Shown: positions 13,437-29,263, counted from the stretch's first letter. The stretch: DNA of 64,000 bases from Brasenia schreberi (GCA_036023115.1 JAYKKT010000073.1:12711001-12775000), one strand, 5' to 3'. Notes: generated by a model from the sequence alone, not told the origin. Program-made: numbers and translations.

Positions 13437-13813
13437 GCTTAGTGATAACAATGGACGGTGCAGGAGAAGCGAGATCGCAGGGAATGCCAACAGTTATCGA
13501 CGATGCTTGTTCGATAGAGACCCTGTCTCTGAACCAGGCGGAGACGGCGCCGATGCCCAACGGGATACCGACGTACACGGTGGAGATAGTGAACGTCTGC
13601 ACAACGGGTTGTTCCGTCTCCGAAGTCCGCGTCAGCTGTGGGTCTTTCAGCTCGGCCCGGACCATCAATCCGGCGGTGTTCCGGCGGGTAGCCGACAACT
13701 ACTGCATCGTCAATGACGGCAAGCCCATTCCGGCCGGCGGCAGCGTTTCCTTCGAGTACGCTAACACCATGCCCTACCCTCTCTTCGTCTCCTCCCTCGT
13801 CTGCGACCCTTAA
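12685..13813 (+). CDS. TPD1-like (TAPETUM DETERMINANT 1-like) secreted cysteine-rich protein
   Basis: Two exons, 12685-12757 and 13443-13813, joined by a GT-AG intron in phase 1, give 147 residues. Exon 1 encodes a short N terminus and a hydrophobic signal-peptide core (MAIVLLSFLLTG). Exon 2 encodes the TPD1 domain: the D-A-C-S start, GIPTYTVEIVNVC, TTGCSVSEVRVSCGSFSSAR, INPAVFRR, NYCIVNDGKPI and an SFEYANTMPYPL-type end. Six cysteines are spaced as in TPD1/MAC1 proteins. TPD1 family members are secreted small proteins; TPD1 itself is the ligand of the EMS1/EXS receptor kinase that specifies the tapetum in anthers, and other members are less well known. Family length and domain are complete, so the gene looks intact. 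The start was chosen because it gives a signal peptide and the right splice phase. Confidence 0.9.
13399..13433 (+). repeat. (CT)n microsatellite at the intron 3' end of the TPD1-like gene
   Basis: A run of about 16 CT units ends nine bases before the acceptor AG at 13441-13442. It supplies the polypyrimidine tract of this intron, so its length could affect splicing. Confidence 0.9.
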
Positions 13814-15299
13814 CGACGTAATCTCTTCGTCATCATCCTGCTTTTCTTTTTGTTTCAAATTGTGGTTTTTGGTGTCGTGAATTGGCATATGAAGATCAAT
13901 TGTTCTCTTTTTTTGTTGGTATTGTTTTCATTTTTTTCCTTGAATAATGAGCACAGATTGTCTGTTTGCTTCTCACTTGTTGAGTGAATTGGTATGCCAT
14001 TTTCTGCTGTCATCTGTGAGCCTCTCCTTTCTATTTCTTGCTTGTTTTTTCCATTTTTAGCAATGTATAATTTGGAACTGGGATCTCTATATATGTGTGT
14101 GTGTGTGTGTCTGTGCGTGAGAGAGAGAGTGTGCGTGCATGTATTTAGAATGGCGATTAGCACTGAGGCATGTAGAAAGTACCTCAGGTGGTGTCTATTG
14201 TGCGGAGCGTGTTCTGTGTGTCAGCCTTCTAACCGCTTGTATCGCCTCTTCCTCCAACCCATCTTTCCAGTAGACATGGAGGCACACGCCGTTGTGTAAA
14301 GTATCTTGACGACAGGACGAGTATCGAACACCAATATGGTGAACATGCACAGGGTTTAGTATTTGAACGTCCTTTTACTGCTATTTTAATATAATATACT
14401 TATTTCAACCTTGTTTTTGGGTCCCCAAACAGCTACCACCGTCTGGTCGCCCTAGGTTTCTCAATAAGGTTCGACATTCGCTCCACCATTGCAGTTACTG
14501 ACTGCTGATGGGGTGGCAGTTTCGTGTTATAGGTTGTGCCCTTACCACGCTTTTTTTGTATTTGTGTTGAAAAACAGGCCAACATACATAAACACAGTCC
14601 TATCTTATTACTGTCAGTGGATGCAAACAATTTAGCATTTTCGTGTCGGGTGGACAGCAATTTCGAGTTTTGAGTTGTGCTCAGTTGAGTAGACACGAAC
14701 ACAGTTTTTCTTGGGCAGAGATCCTTGTGGAAACAGCTCCTGTTCCTAACAGGGAGAAGGATTCGCTTCTCTGGTACAAGATAAATTTTGACATGCATCA
14801 AATTATAACCTTCTAGTAGTTCAGGACATTGAGATAAACTGCATCTCGAACTCCCCAGGGGTGCATGTGTTGGTGTGTGTCGCCTCCTCTTGAAACCAAA
14901 AAAAAGTTAGATTTCAAACTTAACAAAAATCACTGCTACTCACAGGAATTAAATGCTTTTAAAGCCAATAAATAAATGTGTGTGTGAGAGAGGGAGAACA
15001 ACAACTGGACGCAATTCCTTTATTAAGATCAGAAGCTAAGGTTTGTCATTTAGATAAAACATAATTCTTATAGGAGTATTTATGCTCTTCCATGTTGATT
15101 TTAAAGAGTTTGAGGACTTAAATGGCTCATGTGGGAATTGCCATACCGAAAGAATGGACCTGCAAATGGCAAAGATGAATTTTGCGAAACTATGACCAGC
15201 TGTATTGTCAATCACGTCGTAGAAGAGCATTTAACAATACAGCATTATCAATGTGACCCACTGTGATTTGGCGGTTCATGCTCCACATAGAACGTTTCT
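13814..15299. other. Intergenic spacer between the TPD1-like gene and its pseudogene
   Basis: Probably the 3' UTR of the TPD1-like gene followed by unremarkable sequence. A GT/GA microsatellite sits at about 14093-14130. No gene or mobile element recognised. Confidence 0.5.
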
Positions 15300-15564
15300 T
15301 TGCACCAGGCTGCCTCTATGCCGCTGCTCAGCGGAATCCAACAATATCAATGTGTACGTCGCCGGCTGCTCCATCTCCTACATCCAAGTTTACGACAGAA
15401 TGCTAAACACCGCCGGACCATCAACTCGCCGTGTTCTAGCCGCTGTGCATCATTGACTGCCTTGTCAACGACGTCAAGCCCATCCCTGCAGGTGGCACGG
15501 TTTCCTTCCACTACACAGACACCACGTCCGACCCTGTCTCCACCCTGATCTGCCACCCTTCATG
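15300..15564 (+). pseudogene. Decayed TPD1-like copy
   Basis: A second TPD1-like domain lies about 1.5 kb downstream of the intact gene on the same strand. In one frame it gives VAGCSISYIQV (15355-15390), matching the CSVSEVRV region of the intact gene. In another it gives DCLVNDVKPIPAGGTVSFHY and ends TLICHPS with TGA at 15562-15564. The frames are joined only by frameshifts, the middle (SSAR and NPAVFRR) is scrambled, and no signal-peptide exon was found. It is best read as a dead tandem duplicate. Confidence 0.8.
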
Positions 15565-16959
15565 ATCATGAAACCCTCTCGTTGTTTAGCTTGGTAGCAG
15601 GGAGGTTTCTTGTGAATAATTAATGAACCAATAGCATCGGTTAACTAATTGTGACTAAAGAAACTTATATATATATATATAAGGATCATGACTTTTTTTT
15701 TGTGATATAAGTATAATTTAAAAAAATTTAAAAAGTTTTTAAAAAATAGAGAGGATATTATTATTACGGTACAAAAAAAAAGTTGAATATAAGTAAATAG
15801 GATTCAAATTTTCTCTCTCTCTCTCTCTCTATGTATTTATAAATCGAATCATGCACACCATTCACTCCTCGTTGCTCTTGTGTAATTTTGAAGGTAGAAT
15901 CTAATTACTCTATATATATTTGCAAATCGGATCGTTCACACCATTGATATATATTTATAAATCGGATCATGCATACCATTCACTCCATATTGCTACTAAA
16001 AAGTAATAATCATGCATCATCCAATAACACTATATATATAGAGAGAGAGAAAGAGAGATTTTTGGAGATATTAGTGTAATAAAATTATCTTTTTTATCCA
16101 ATACGCTTATCAATTTTTATATGACACTAGTGCTCTCACATAATAAATAGTGGCATGAGTTCTCATTGTCTTATGGCGAGTCTAATATCCCTATCATTTT
16201 ATATGCTTATTGATGTTAGAAAAACTTAATAATTTATGTTAAAGATGGATGGTTGAACTAAAAGTATAAAAGTATATATGTAAATCAAGTATGTCTTTAA
16301 AAGTAATGCTTTATCTGTTCTTACTTTTTGAAATTAACATGACCGACATGTTGTGAGATTATTCCTCTCTCTCTCCGTGTTTCTCCAAAACTGGTACGAA
16401 GAGTCTTTGTATTGAACGACGTAACGTATGGAAAAGCTTGGTTAGTTTTGTTTATACACACAAATCGGAGCGCCTCATAGTGAGATGGGTTTCAACCCTC
16501 ACACCGAAACTGGGGTTCAATTCAATTTTCATGTTGTATTCTTGAGCCAAAACTTTGCGTAGGGTTATAGACGAAGGTCCTTGGCGTTAATTCCTAACAA
16601 TATTAAGCTATGGAATCATACAAAAGATTTTTGAGTTTATCTAGTAACGACCGACCATACCCCTTTGTGGATACGGCTGGTACCGGATAAGTTTTGGCTG
16701 CTTCGGGTTGTTCCGACTCCACAGGAACTATGAACGATAACCAAACCGGGATGCACCGGTCCTATTTGCACTTTTGGTTTTGATTCGCTTTTGGATTTTG
16801 TTTCTAAATAATTATAGGTCCGATTCTGGTTTGCTGGTGGTTTCAGTTTTGGTTTGAGTTATAGTTCCGGTTCTGTTTAGGTTTCTATTTGGAGAAAACA
16901 ACAAGATACTAAATTAACCAATGCCAAGTTCGACTTTGAGATGAAACCTACTATCTACT

Positions 16960-17145
16960 ACAACTACTGCAACTACGCATACTAGATGAGGTCGGCTATA
17001 TCAATTCTTTGTTTTTTTGTAGAATCCATGATAAGTACGACAAAGTTTTACACTGGCTATTAGAAGCCTAACGCAACCCTCCTTCTTTATCCGGGCTTGG
17101 GAATGGTTATGTTAGGTTATCCCTTACATGAGCAGAGTTAAAAGA
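16960..17145 (-). mobile_element. Short non-autonomous element with RTE-type 3' tail
   Basis: Reads in reverse: a degenerate CAACTAC tail, the RTE 3' block (CATACTAGATGAGGTCGGCTA at 16978-16998), then a body containing GCCTAACGCAACCCTCCT and TTTATCCGGGCTTGGGA. The same body appears, better preserved and on the other strand, at 31128-31326. It carries no coding sequence and looks like a LINE-dependent short element that borrows the RTE tail. Confidence 0.65.
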
Positions 17146-17235
17146 AAACATACTATTTAAAAGTTAATTTGTTTGAAATTGTTAAATAGATATAAACCAA
17201 AAAAACTAAAGGGAGAACTGATAGTTCTGGTTCCT

Positions 17236-17345
17236 TGACTGGTTAGCAATAGCTCAACTAACAGGGCGCTCTGACACCCTCCTGTTGGTGTGGAGTTCGA
17301 CTACAAGGGGCGCATGTAGGAATGTATTAGGCTTTGTCTCCCTTT
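17236..17345 (+). mobile_element. tRNA-derived SINE-like element
   Basis: The words TTAGCAATAGCTCAACTAAC and GAGTTCGACTAC lie about 50 bp apart and resemble the A and B boxes of an RNA polymerase III promoter. The sequence between them (AGGGCGCTCTGACACC) is typical of plant tRNA-derived SINEs. It does not fold as an intact tRNA gene. A C/A homopolymer patch (17363-17379) lies just downstream. Confidence 0.5.
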
Positions 17346-20051
17346 GTAACCCCACCGCCGCCCCCCCCCCAAAAAAAAAGATTGCTATGCAAGAATCTTC
17401 ATGTTTTGGGTATGAAGCAATGTCAATACCAACCAAGAAGTATTAGCTCTTCCAAAGAAGGAGATGACCAAGCCAGTGATAAACCCAAGAATTTTTTTTG
17501 TGATAAGGTGTATTTTTATTTTATGTATATAAAATACTTTTATTTTCTTATATACATCGGCCGACTTAAAAAAATTAAATTTCAAGTAAATTGCATGCTT
17601 TACCTCGTCTTAAAGTGAGTTTGTGATTGACAAAGGTATGCTCGAGAAGGAATTCATGGACATATGACTTATGATTCCTAGTCTGATTCAATGGGTTCAA
17701 GATTTTACCAATTCCAGAAGTTATTGGGTTTCGTTTCAAACCGTCAGATCGATTCCAAACCAACCGTGTCTAACCTTACGTCAAATGCAATGACGATGCT
17801 CTGTGATCCATGATCTGTTTCTACGTATCAGAACCGACCCGAGAAGGAGTGCAGGGACGAGCAAGTTGATGATCCGAAATTTTCCTCACTTGTGCCTGAA
17901 TTGACTAATGAGATAAGACCCTTGTAGAATAATGAATTCCTGCCCTCTTTGTACCACGACACCACTGAATAGAAAATACAGTGTGAGGGTATTTACGTAA
18001 CCATGTCTTCTATAAAACTCATCTGACATCCCCTTATCTTCTTGCTGATCGATGAGACATGGCGACATCAGTTTGAGTTTCCCGCGTCTTTCCGACAGGT
18101 GAGGTCGTCAAAATCTCATGTAAGGCGTAAAACCTATCATCCGGTAGTCTATCGACGAGATCGCCTGCGAGTTTAGCTCCTCGGGGGAAAATCCTGGCCG
18201 TGAAAATGGCTATATCCGTCGAGAAGAAGTCGTACACCCTAGAAACATCATCAGAGATATTCAATGCCGCGAAGGTGAGGAATTCTTATGCCCCTTTCTT
18301 TCTTTTGTTATGTTTTCTAACTACATTTGGCTTATCGTTTGCGTTAAGTTTTGGTGGATTTGCGTTCTTAGTATTCGAGTGTTTCTGATGCAATTCCGTT
18401 TCTTCTTCTTATTGATGGTGTTCCTCCGAAGTTAATATTCAACCTCCTTTTGGTTCTTTTAGTTTGTTTTCTAAATTCTTAGCTATCTTTTGAGTTGTTT
18501 TAGGCTTTTCCCTTATATCTAGTGTCGCGTATTTGCTTATTTGTTCTATCTAATATGTTAATTAATTTTGATTCTCGATGAGGGATACCGATTGTAGTAA
18601 TTCGTTGCTTACGGTTTTTGTCACTAGTTCTTCTTAAAAGATTTGCTTTTCCATTCATTTATACAAGAGCCAGTATGCAGTTTGTTTCTAGAGAGAACCA
18701 TCGATTATGTAATAGGGATAAACGTAAGCTGATGTAGTGTAACGCTAGCTGTTTGATTTGTCAACTTGGTTTAGTTATTAAACTTTAACGCTCATATTCC
18801 TAATCAAGATATCCAGCACACTTCTGCTGCGGTGCAACAATGTCGCATCATCATGGTACTTCTTGTGATCCACTAGTTCTATCATATGGGATTGGTAAAA
18901 GAAACACCCAGTTATCGAACACCTAGTAGCTGCTTTGCATCTATGAGCTAAATTCACGTAGATCATTTGTGTTGCAGATATCTTCATGACTTGGTTAGAT
19001 TTGTCATACTGATTACTGACACTTTCTAGTTTGAACTTCGTGCATAAACCAAGAATATTGACAGTTAAGACAACCATCAATTCAGTCAAGTAAATGTTTC
19101 TTTAGTCTGGTATACTCCTCTAATCTCTTGACAGTTGGGTCTTAGTTTCTGGATTGGTGCTCTCGTGCAGGTTCCACGTCTAGAGGGGCCTTAGAGTTGA
19201 GACCTATGGTCGTATCCAGTGCAAGGAAAAATCTAAGCCGTGAATTTTGAGTTGTTTTGTGGTCATTGGCTGAAAACCTATCCCCTGTTGTCATCACTCT
19301 TTTGATACTCTGCAAATGATGACTCAAGTTATGATAATAAATAGGATTGTCACCTTCTCATTGCATTACCGTAAGCACCTCCTAACATGGATGTCAGTAG
19401 GTTGCAAATTTATATATAGTAGTCAAGCTACAAGGAGCTTTCTTGTGGATATTTCCTTATCATGAGTATGTGGAGTTTCTGATGTTGGTGCTAATGTTAG
19501 TGTGTCACTTGTTGCTGTTAAACACTGCGGTAAGTTCTTTTGGTTTGTTTTTCTCAAGACTCATTCTTTCAACCATTTTCTTATCTATCTGATTCATCAT
19601 CTTCTTATAAGTTAAATGTCATTTGTGGTGTTAGGAATTGATGCCCGGGGGTGTAAACTCACCTGTTCGTGCCTTCAGATTTGTAGGTGGACAACCAATT
19701 GTATTTGATTCAGTCAAGGGGTCCCGTGCATGGGATGTTGATGGAAATGAATATATTGACTATGTTGGTTCATGGGGACCTGCTATCATCGGTCATGCAG
19801 ATGACAAGGTGTGTTCCTCTTAATTTTGTATAAAGAATAACTTCTATTTAGTTGCTAAACATGTCTCAGCTGCTGTATAAGATCTAAAATGCCTTAGTTC
19901 ATGTAAAGAAGTGTTTTTAGTTTATGCTTTTGAATCTCATCTACTTCCATGCATGGATTGGGATTTTCAACATTAGCAGCTTTAATTGATATTCTTGACG
20001 CTTGTCTTAAATTGAATCGTAGCCTAGCAATAAAGTTTACTTACAACCATA

Positions 20052-20360
20052 TGTTAGAAATATAGGTATGAATCAAACTTTAGTCAATCAGATAATCCAT
20101 ACAATCAGTCACATAAGGCTTGCCTACAATTTATTGTATACAAGAGTGTTATTTATAGATGAAATAGAATAGAAAGAGAAGCAACAAGATATGAGATCCG
20201 TTGTTAGGAGGTCCACGGGGACCTTTGAAGGTCCTGATGGCTCGAGTGACCCTTGGCCCTAGTGCCTCATGGTCTGGCCCTAGTGGCCTAGGTATGTTGG
20301 GACCAGATTACAAACAAAAACTTATGGTCCCTATTAGCCCAACCTTATTACAATTTCACA
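20052..20360 (-). repeat. LTR of element C (3' LTR)
   Basis: Begins TGTTAGAAATATAGG and ends CAATTTCACA. Same layout as the LTR at 22939-23266, with point differences and small indels (for example ATAAGGCTTGCCTACAAT versus ATAAGGCTTGTTTATAAT). Confidence 0.87.
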
Positions 20361-20705
20361 CCCCTCCTCAAACTTACGGTGTGTATAATGAAAGTTTATT
20401 TGAATCCTTCGTGTGTGAACTCACACTGATTGTTTTAAAAGGAGAATGCAACTTTAGAAATCTTTTTTGAAGTTTCAGCCTTGTGATCTACCTTTGGACA
20501 TACCTACAACAAAACTTATAGAATTAATCCCCAATAAAAGTATTAAGATCCCATAACTACAAACTTGAAAACCTATGGTTTCAAAGAAGTTCTTTAATGA
20601 AAAACATTGATCATTTAAGTAAGATTGTCAAATATAATAAATAATTTTATGAATCATCACAAAAACATGATATTACAAAAAGGCCTTGATATAGCTAAAA
20701 CCATC

Positions 20706-21069
20706 CACAACAACAACAACAACAACTAAGCCTTTTCCCATACTAGACGGGGTCGGCTACATGGATTCTTTGTTTCCACAGATCCCTATCGTGTGCCATG
20801 TTAGCAGTTAACTCCCAATAAACTAGATCATTCTTTATTGTTTCTTTCCAACACTTTTGTGGTCGTCCTCTACCTCTTTTAATACTTTCCAAATTTAGTT
20901 TTTCTAACGTTCTTACAGGTTCTTCTTTTGATCTTCTTTCTATATGTCCAAACCATCTTAAACGATGTTCTCTCATTTTATCCTCTATTGGTGCCACTCC
21001 TAATTTGTTTCTAATAACCTCATTATGTATACGGTTTGGACATAAATAAAAAGCCCTTAAATAACTCAC
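20706..21069 (-). mobile_element. RTE LINE 3' fragment inside element C
   Basis: Minus-strand frame of about 100 residues ([51 protein letters not shown]) ending in [11 protein letters not shown], followed by a TTG-repeat tail read in reverse at 20706-20728. Strongly 5' truncated and nearly identical to the plus-strand copy at 41200-41520, so a recent insertion. Confidence 0.9.
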
Positions 21070-22214
21070 AATCTCAAACGTGATTCTATGATTCTAAGAA
21101 TGAGATAATCTATCAAGATGATAAAAAAATGTTTTAAATATATACGAAAAGATTTATAATCAACTTAATATTTTTCAAGAATATTTTTAATATAAAATAT
21201 TTATCTAAAAAAACAAGAATTCTTTGAATGCAATTTTTATTATTCACACAAAATACTCAAAATATGGTAAATGAATAGTGAGTACTCAAGGCAAAACTCT
21301 TTTTATGTATTATTTTCAAATACTTGTATCAAGCACAAGGTTATTAAAAACTTAAGATAAGAATAAGTGCATTTTCAACATTAACTCATCTCCAATCAAT
21401 AGTCAATAACATGAATCACCTTAATCACAAAGGTCTTGAATAAAAGGCCAACAAAAGTGACATATAGCCATGATATGGAGATCTTAATCATACAAAGAGA
21501 TGTAATTTATTGTCTAACAAACAATAAACAAATTATCTTCTAAATGAGACACTAAAAAATTGATCCAACAAATGTTCAAAATAAATAAATTGTAAAGAGC
21601 ACACATGGATTGACTCCAGTCTGAATACCAAATAAAATCAAATCGAATCCAAACATAGCCCCGGGTATGGATCTAGGACCAATAAATATCTCATGTCTAC
21701 TATAGAACAAGTTTGGATCTAGGATCGTATCCATGACCCGATTACATATAAACACATCCCCATCTCTCTCTCCTAAACACAAAGGACTGAAACCCTCTTT
21801 CTTTCTCTCTCTCCTTCTGAACGTAGACCCGTTATTGTCGGATCCACCCCTCACCGCATCTCTCAGGCGTTGCTACCTTGCCACACAAGTGCCAACCAAC
21901 CGCCTCATGTAGAAGGCAAAAGCCTTCCCTCACTCTCTCAGCCTCCTCTCCACACGGAAGGCAAAAGTCTCTCTCCTCTACTTCATGCAAAGAGTTGAAT
22001 CCTATCCTCTCCCTTCCACACTTTGTGAAACGTACCTCAACCAGCACCTTGAGACCACCAATCGAGTTCCATCTCCATTTCGGCCAATACCACCCCTTCT
22101 GCCATCAGTAGTTAAAACATCAAAGACGGAGAGAAAAGACTTCCCTTATTCTTTTAGGGAGAATGACATTCAAGTTGTCGATTCTTCATCATCTTCATGG
22201 TCGAGCGGGTAGCA

Positions 22215-22560
22215 AATCCTTCAGAATTTGGTTACATGTGTACCAAAGCAAGATTTGTGAATGCTCTTGCTTGATGAGGGTAACGTGGAGCAAGAGTCTG
22301 ATGGGTCAAGGATTGAGGGTCAACATAGATGACACGATGTCTCAATCCGTCTATAAGGTCGATCTTAAGTCATGGCTCTTCTCAAAGAGGAAAGGATCGA
22401 AGTTGCTCGACCTCACCGGCGGTCGAACTAGGGTCGACATCTTTTGGGATCTCTCTTTCACGAGGTTTGGCTCAGGACCCGAGCCTCTCGATGGCTACTA
22501 CCTTGCCCTCATCATTGATTGCGAGATAGTTCTTCTCGATGACCTTAGAAAAGAAAGGTT
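22215..22560 (+). pseudogene. Captured DUF868 gene fragment inside LTR element C
   Basis: The plus strand, antisense to the element, reads RVTWSKSLMGQGLRVNID, YKVDLKSWLFSKRKGSK, TRVDIFWDLS, FGSGPEPLDGYYLALI and VLLDDLRKE. These match in order the plant DUF868 family of unknown function. A frameshift near 22235 separates an NLVTCV start from YQSK, and similarity stops soon after DDLRKE, so both ends are lost. No intron interrupts it. The identification rests on recalled family motifs. Confidence 0.75.
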
Positions 22561-22938
22561 GTCACCTTCCCAACTGCTCCAAATCACCACAAAGCGACCT
22601 ACCATCATGATGAAGCGGCCACCCAAATCAACATTACAGAGCTGCATGATCAATACCATGATCCACCCTCTGTTGTTGGCCTATCAATCATCGTTGCCCA
22701 TCCGCCTCACTCTCCAGTAGAACTGACACCACTTCCTCATTGTTCTTGCCACTGCTTGAACCATCATCGACCAGCCATCCTGCTAGCTAACAAGCTCCAC
22801 TGCACTTCCATTGCCCTTGGCCAAACTAGTTGACGCTACCATCGGCCTGGGCCTCGATCATTGTTGCATCCAGTGTTTGCATCCAACCCTCGTTGTGGCC
22901 CTACTATCTTTGTTGCTGTCGTTTAGGCTCTAATACCA

Positions 22939-23266
22939 TGTTAGAAATACATGTATGAATCAAACTTTATTCAATCATATAATTCATAATACAATCAGCC
23001 ACATAAGGCTTGTTTATAATTTAGTATATAAAAGAGTGGTATTTATAGATGAAATAGAATAGAAAGAGGAGAAGCAACAAGATATGAGAATCGTTGTCAG
23101 CCATTGGACCCCGTAAAGGTCCTCACGGCCCAGGTGGCCCTTAGATCTAGTGACCCTAGTGCCTGATAGTCTGGTCTTGGTGGTATGGCTCTGGTGGCCT
23201 TGGTCTGTTGGGACCAGATTACAAACGAAAACTTATGGGTCTTATTGACACTATTACATTTTAACA
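22939..23266 (-). repeat. LTR of element C (5' LTR)
   Basis: Begins TGTTAGAAATACATG directly after the primer site and ends TTTTAACA before the CCATA duplication. The GGACCAGATTACAAACRAAAAC block is shared with the other LTR. Confidence 0.87.
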
Positions 23267-23271
23267 CCATA

Positions 23272-24300
23272 ACCTTTCGTTGAATTTATAAGATAGCTAA
23301 GCTGGAAGCCTAGAACTTTAAGAAATTCATTTGCCTGAAATAATTACGCCTCTTGATGAGTGAGAGCCTCATTATAGTTGAAACCTCATGGTGAGTGATC
23401 AATATAACTTCATTTATCACATGGTTGTGTCACATGGGTTGGGTGCAGGCGTAGGATGCGGCAAATTTCAAAAATATTGGGTGTGGGGACATGACTGAGG
23501 TATATAATATTAAAAATAACAAGTGAGACATCAATAAAATTTTTGATAGAAAATTGAATTCATAGGGACATATAGGGTGCAACAGTCCATGAAAAGTCGA
23601 TGATTAGGAGCATAGATGCCCACCAGAGAGAGAGCGGGAGAGAGAGAAGTGTCTATGTGGAGGAGCATAGTCGCCCACCAGGCAGAGAAAGAGAAAAAGA
23701 AGTCGTGTCTGTGTGATGTTGGTGGCAATGGCTAGGGATGCTCGTTAAATGGAAATGGGTGGCCATGATGATGATGATAGTGTTGCAGTGAGTGAAAATC
23801 TTTAAAAGGATTACGTGGAACGATCGATGGACAAAAAATGCTTATATTCCCACCAGAGAGTGAAAGCGATGGAGAAAGGGACATAGAAAGCTTATATCCC
23901 TACCAGACATTGAAAGCAAGAGAGAAAGGGACAAAGAAAGCTCATATCAGTGTCGGAGGGAAGGCATAGGGTGGAGGAGGTGGTGGTGGTGGTCGTCGGC
24001 ATGCGCGTGGTTGTAGAGAGAGCAGGTGCAAAGGCGAGATACGAGAGGAGAATAAAAAAAGATCCCGGGTTCGTTGACCGCACCCAAAAACAACTTCGAT
24101 ATATTGACCGTATCGAAGTTGCATGACATCGTGTCAGTGCGACAAGACACGGTGCCGGTGCCGGTGTCGGTACCGAGTCTACCGACACTTCACCTCCTAG
24201 ACTGTGACATAGCCACATGGTTTTCAATATGAGAATTCATAATCTTTCATTTTTAGTATGTATTTTTCAAGAATCTAATTCTCAAATTATCCTCATCCTG
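23272..24300. other. Rest of GSA pseudogene intron 2: repeat-rich
   Basis: Contains imperfect repeats of a CACCAGAGAGAGAG / GAAAGGGACATAGAAAGC pattern at about 23620-23945, and a GTGTC/GGTGCCGGTG-rich patch at 24100-24185. No gene recognised. Confidence 0.5.
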
Positions 24301-25293
24301 ATTCCTTTAGGTGAATGCTGCCTTAATTGAAGGATTGAAAAAGGGAACCAGTTTTGGTGCTCCATGTGTTCTAGAGGCTGAAATGGTGATATCTGCAGTT
24401 CCAAGCATAGAAATGGTGCGGTTTGTGAACTCTGGCACTGAGGTTTGCATGGGAGTCCTGCGCCTTGCCCGTGCCTTTACTGGCCGTGATGAGCTGATCA
24501 AATTTGAAGGTTGTTACCATGGCCATGTTCGATCCTTATCTAGTGAAAGCTGGAAGTGGAGTGGCAACCCTTGGCCTTCCAGACTCTCCAGGTGTTCCCA
24601 AGGCTGCCACTTCTGTAACCCTTACAGCTGCATATAATGACCTTGCAGCAGTCAAGAAATTATTTGAATTAAACAAAGGAGAAATTGCAGCCGCAATCCT
24701 TGAACACGCTCCTAATCTTTGATGAGGTGATGACTGGATTTCGCATTGCATATGGAGGAGCATAAGATTATTTCGGCATAACCCCTGACCTTACAACTCT
24801 CGGCAAAGTTATAGGTGGTGGTTTAACTGTCGGAGCTTATGGCGGAAGGAAAGATAATATGCAGATGGTTGCTCCTGCTGGCCCAATGTATCAAGCTGGG
24901 ACCCTGAGTGGGAACCCTTTGGCAATGACGGCCGGAATCCACACTCTTCAACGCTTGCAGCAGCCTGGTAGTTATGAATATTTGGATAAAATCACAAAAT
25001 CCCTTGCGCAAGGTTTATTAGAAGCCGGGCGGAAGGTGGGGCATGAACTTTGTGGTGGCAGTATTAGTGGAATGTTTGGTTTCTTCTTCACAAGCGGGCC
25101 AGTGAGTTGCTTTGAGGATGCAAAAAAGAGTGATACTGGGAAGTTTGCTAGGTTTCACAGAGGTATGTTGGAGGAAGGTGTATATTTTGCTCCCTCACAG
25201 TTTGAGGCTGGTTTTACGAGCTTGGCACATACCATGGAAGATGTTGACCTGACAATAGCTGCAGAAGAGAGTTTTCAGTCAGATATGAGCTAG

Positions 25294-29263
<3,970 letters not shown>

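Larger units (their letters stand above)
15565..18058. other. Intergenic, AT-rich, repeat-bearing
   Basis: Holds TA and CT microsatellites (15668-15681, 15813-15830, 16033-16058). The motif AATCGGATCATGCACACCATTCACTCC recurs in variants around 15843, 15930 and 15960. The block 16650-16900 is rich in GGTTCCGGTT/TTTTGGTTT words, a pattern seen in decayed plant transposons, but no ends were found. Two short SINE-like elements are listed separately. Confidence 0.5.
20052..23266 (-). mobile_element. Non-autonomous LTR retrotransposon C in GSA intron 2, with captured DUF868 fragment
   Basis: Two related LTRs (20052-20360 and 22939-23266) bound the element, and a 5-bp target duplication CCATA lies at 20047-20051 and 23267-23271. 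On the minus strand the 5' LTR is followed by a tRNA-iMet-type primer site (22926-22938, GGCTCTAATACCA on the plus strand). A polypurine tract abuts the other LTR at 20361-20373. The 2.6-kb interior has no gag, integrase or reverse transcriptase of its own. It holds an RTE LINE piece (20706-21069) and a fragment of a host DUF868 gene (about 22215-22560). Confidence 0.88.
18059..25293 (+). pseudogene. GSA: Glutamate-1-semialdehyde 2,1-aminomutase pseudogene
   Basis: The parent enzyme is a PLP-dependent plastid aminomutase that makes 5-aminolevulinate for chlorophyll and haem. Exons: about 18059-18274 (transit peptide and MAISVEKK), 19635-19808 ([26 protein letters not shown]) and 24311-25293. 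Lesions: the transit peptide has in-frame TGA (18074-18076) and TAA (18128-18130); the CVLE-AEMV join lacks three family residues; a one-base frameshift lies near 24521-24533 after the CYHGH motif; about 90 bp are missing near 24705-24720 between AAILE and [10 protein letters not shown], with another frame change; TAA replaces a glutamine codon at 24763-24765. The PLP lysine (TLGKVIGGG, codon 24805-24807) and the rest of the C terminus are still readable to TAG at 25291. Introns are kept, so it arose by DNA duplication rather than as a retrocopy. A full-length copy presumably exists elsewhere. Confidence 0.93.

Noticed and set aside
13439..13888. 149-residue minus-strand open frame
   Set aside because: It is the shadow of the GC-rich TPD1-like exon on the other strand.
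17236..17345. Possible tRNA gene (A-box and B-box-like words)
   Set aside because: The stem pairings of a tRNA are not present and the anticodon arm cannot be placed; a tRNA-derived SINE explains the boxes better.
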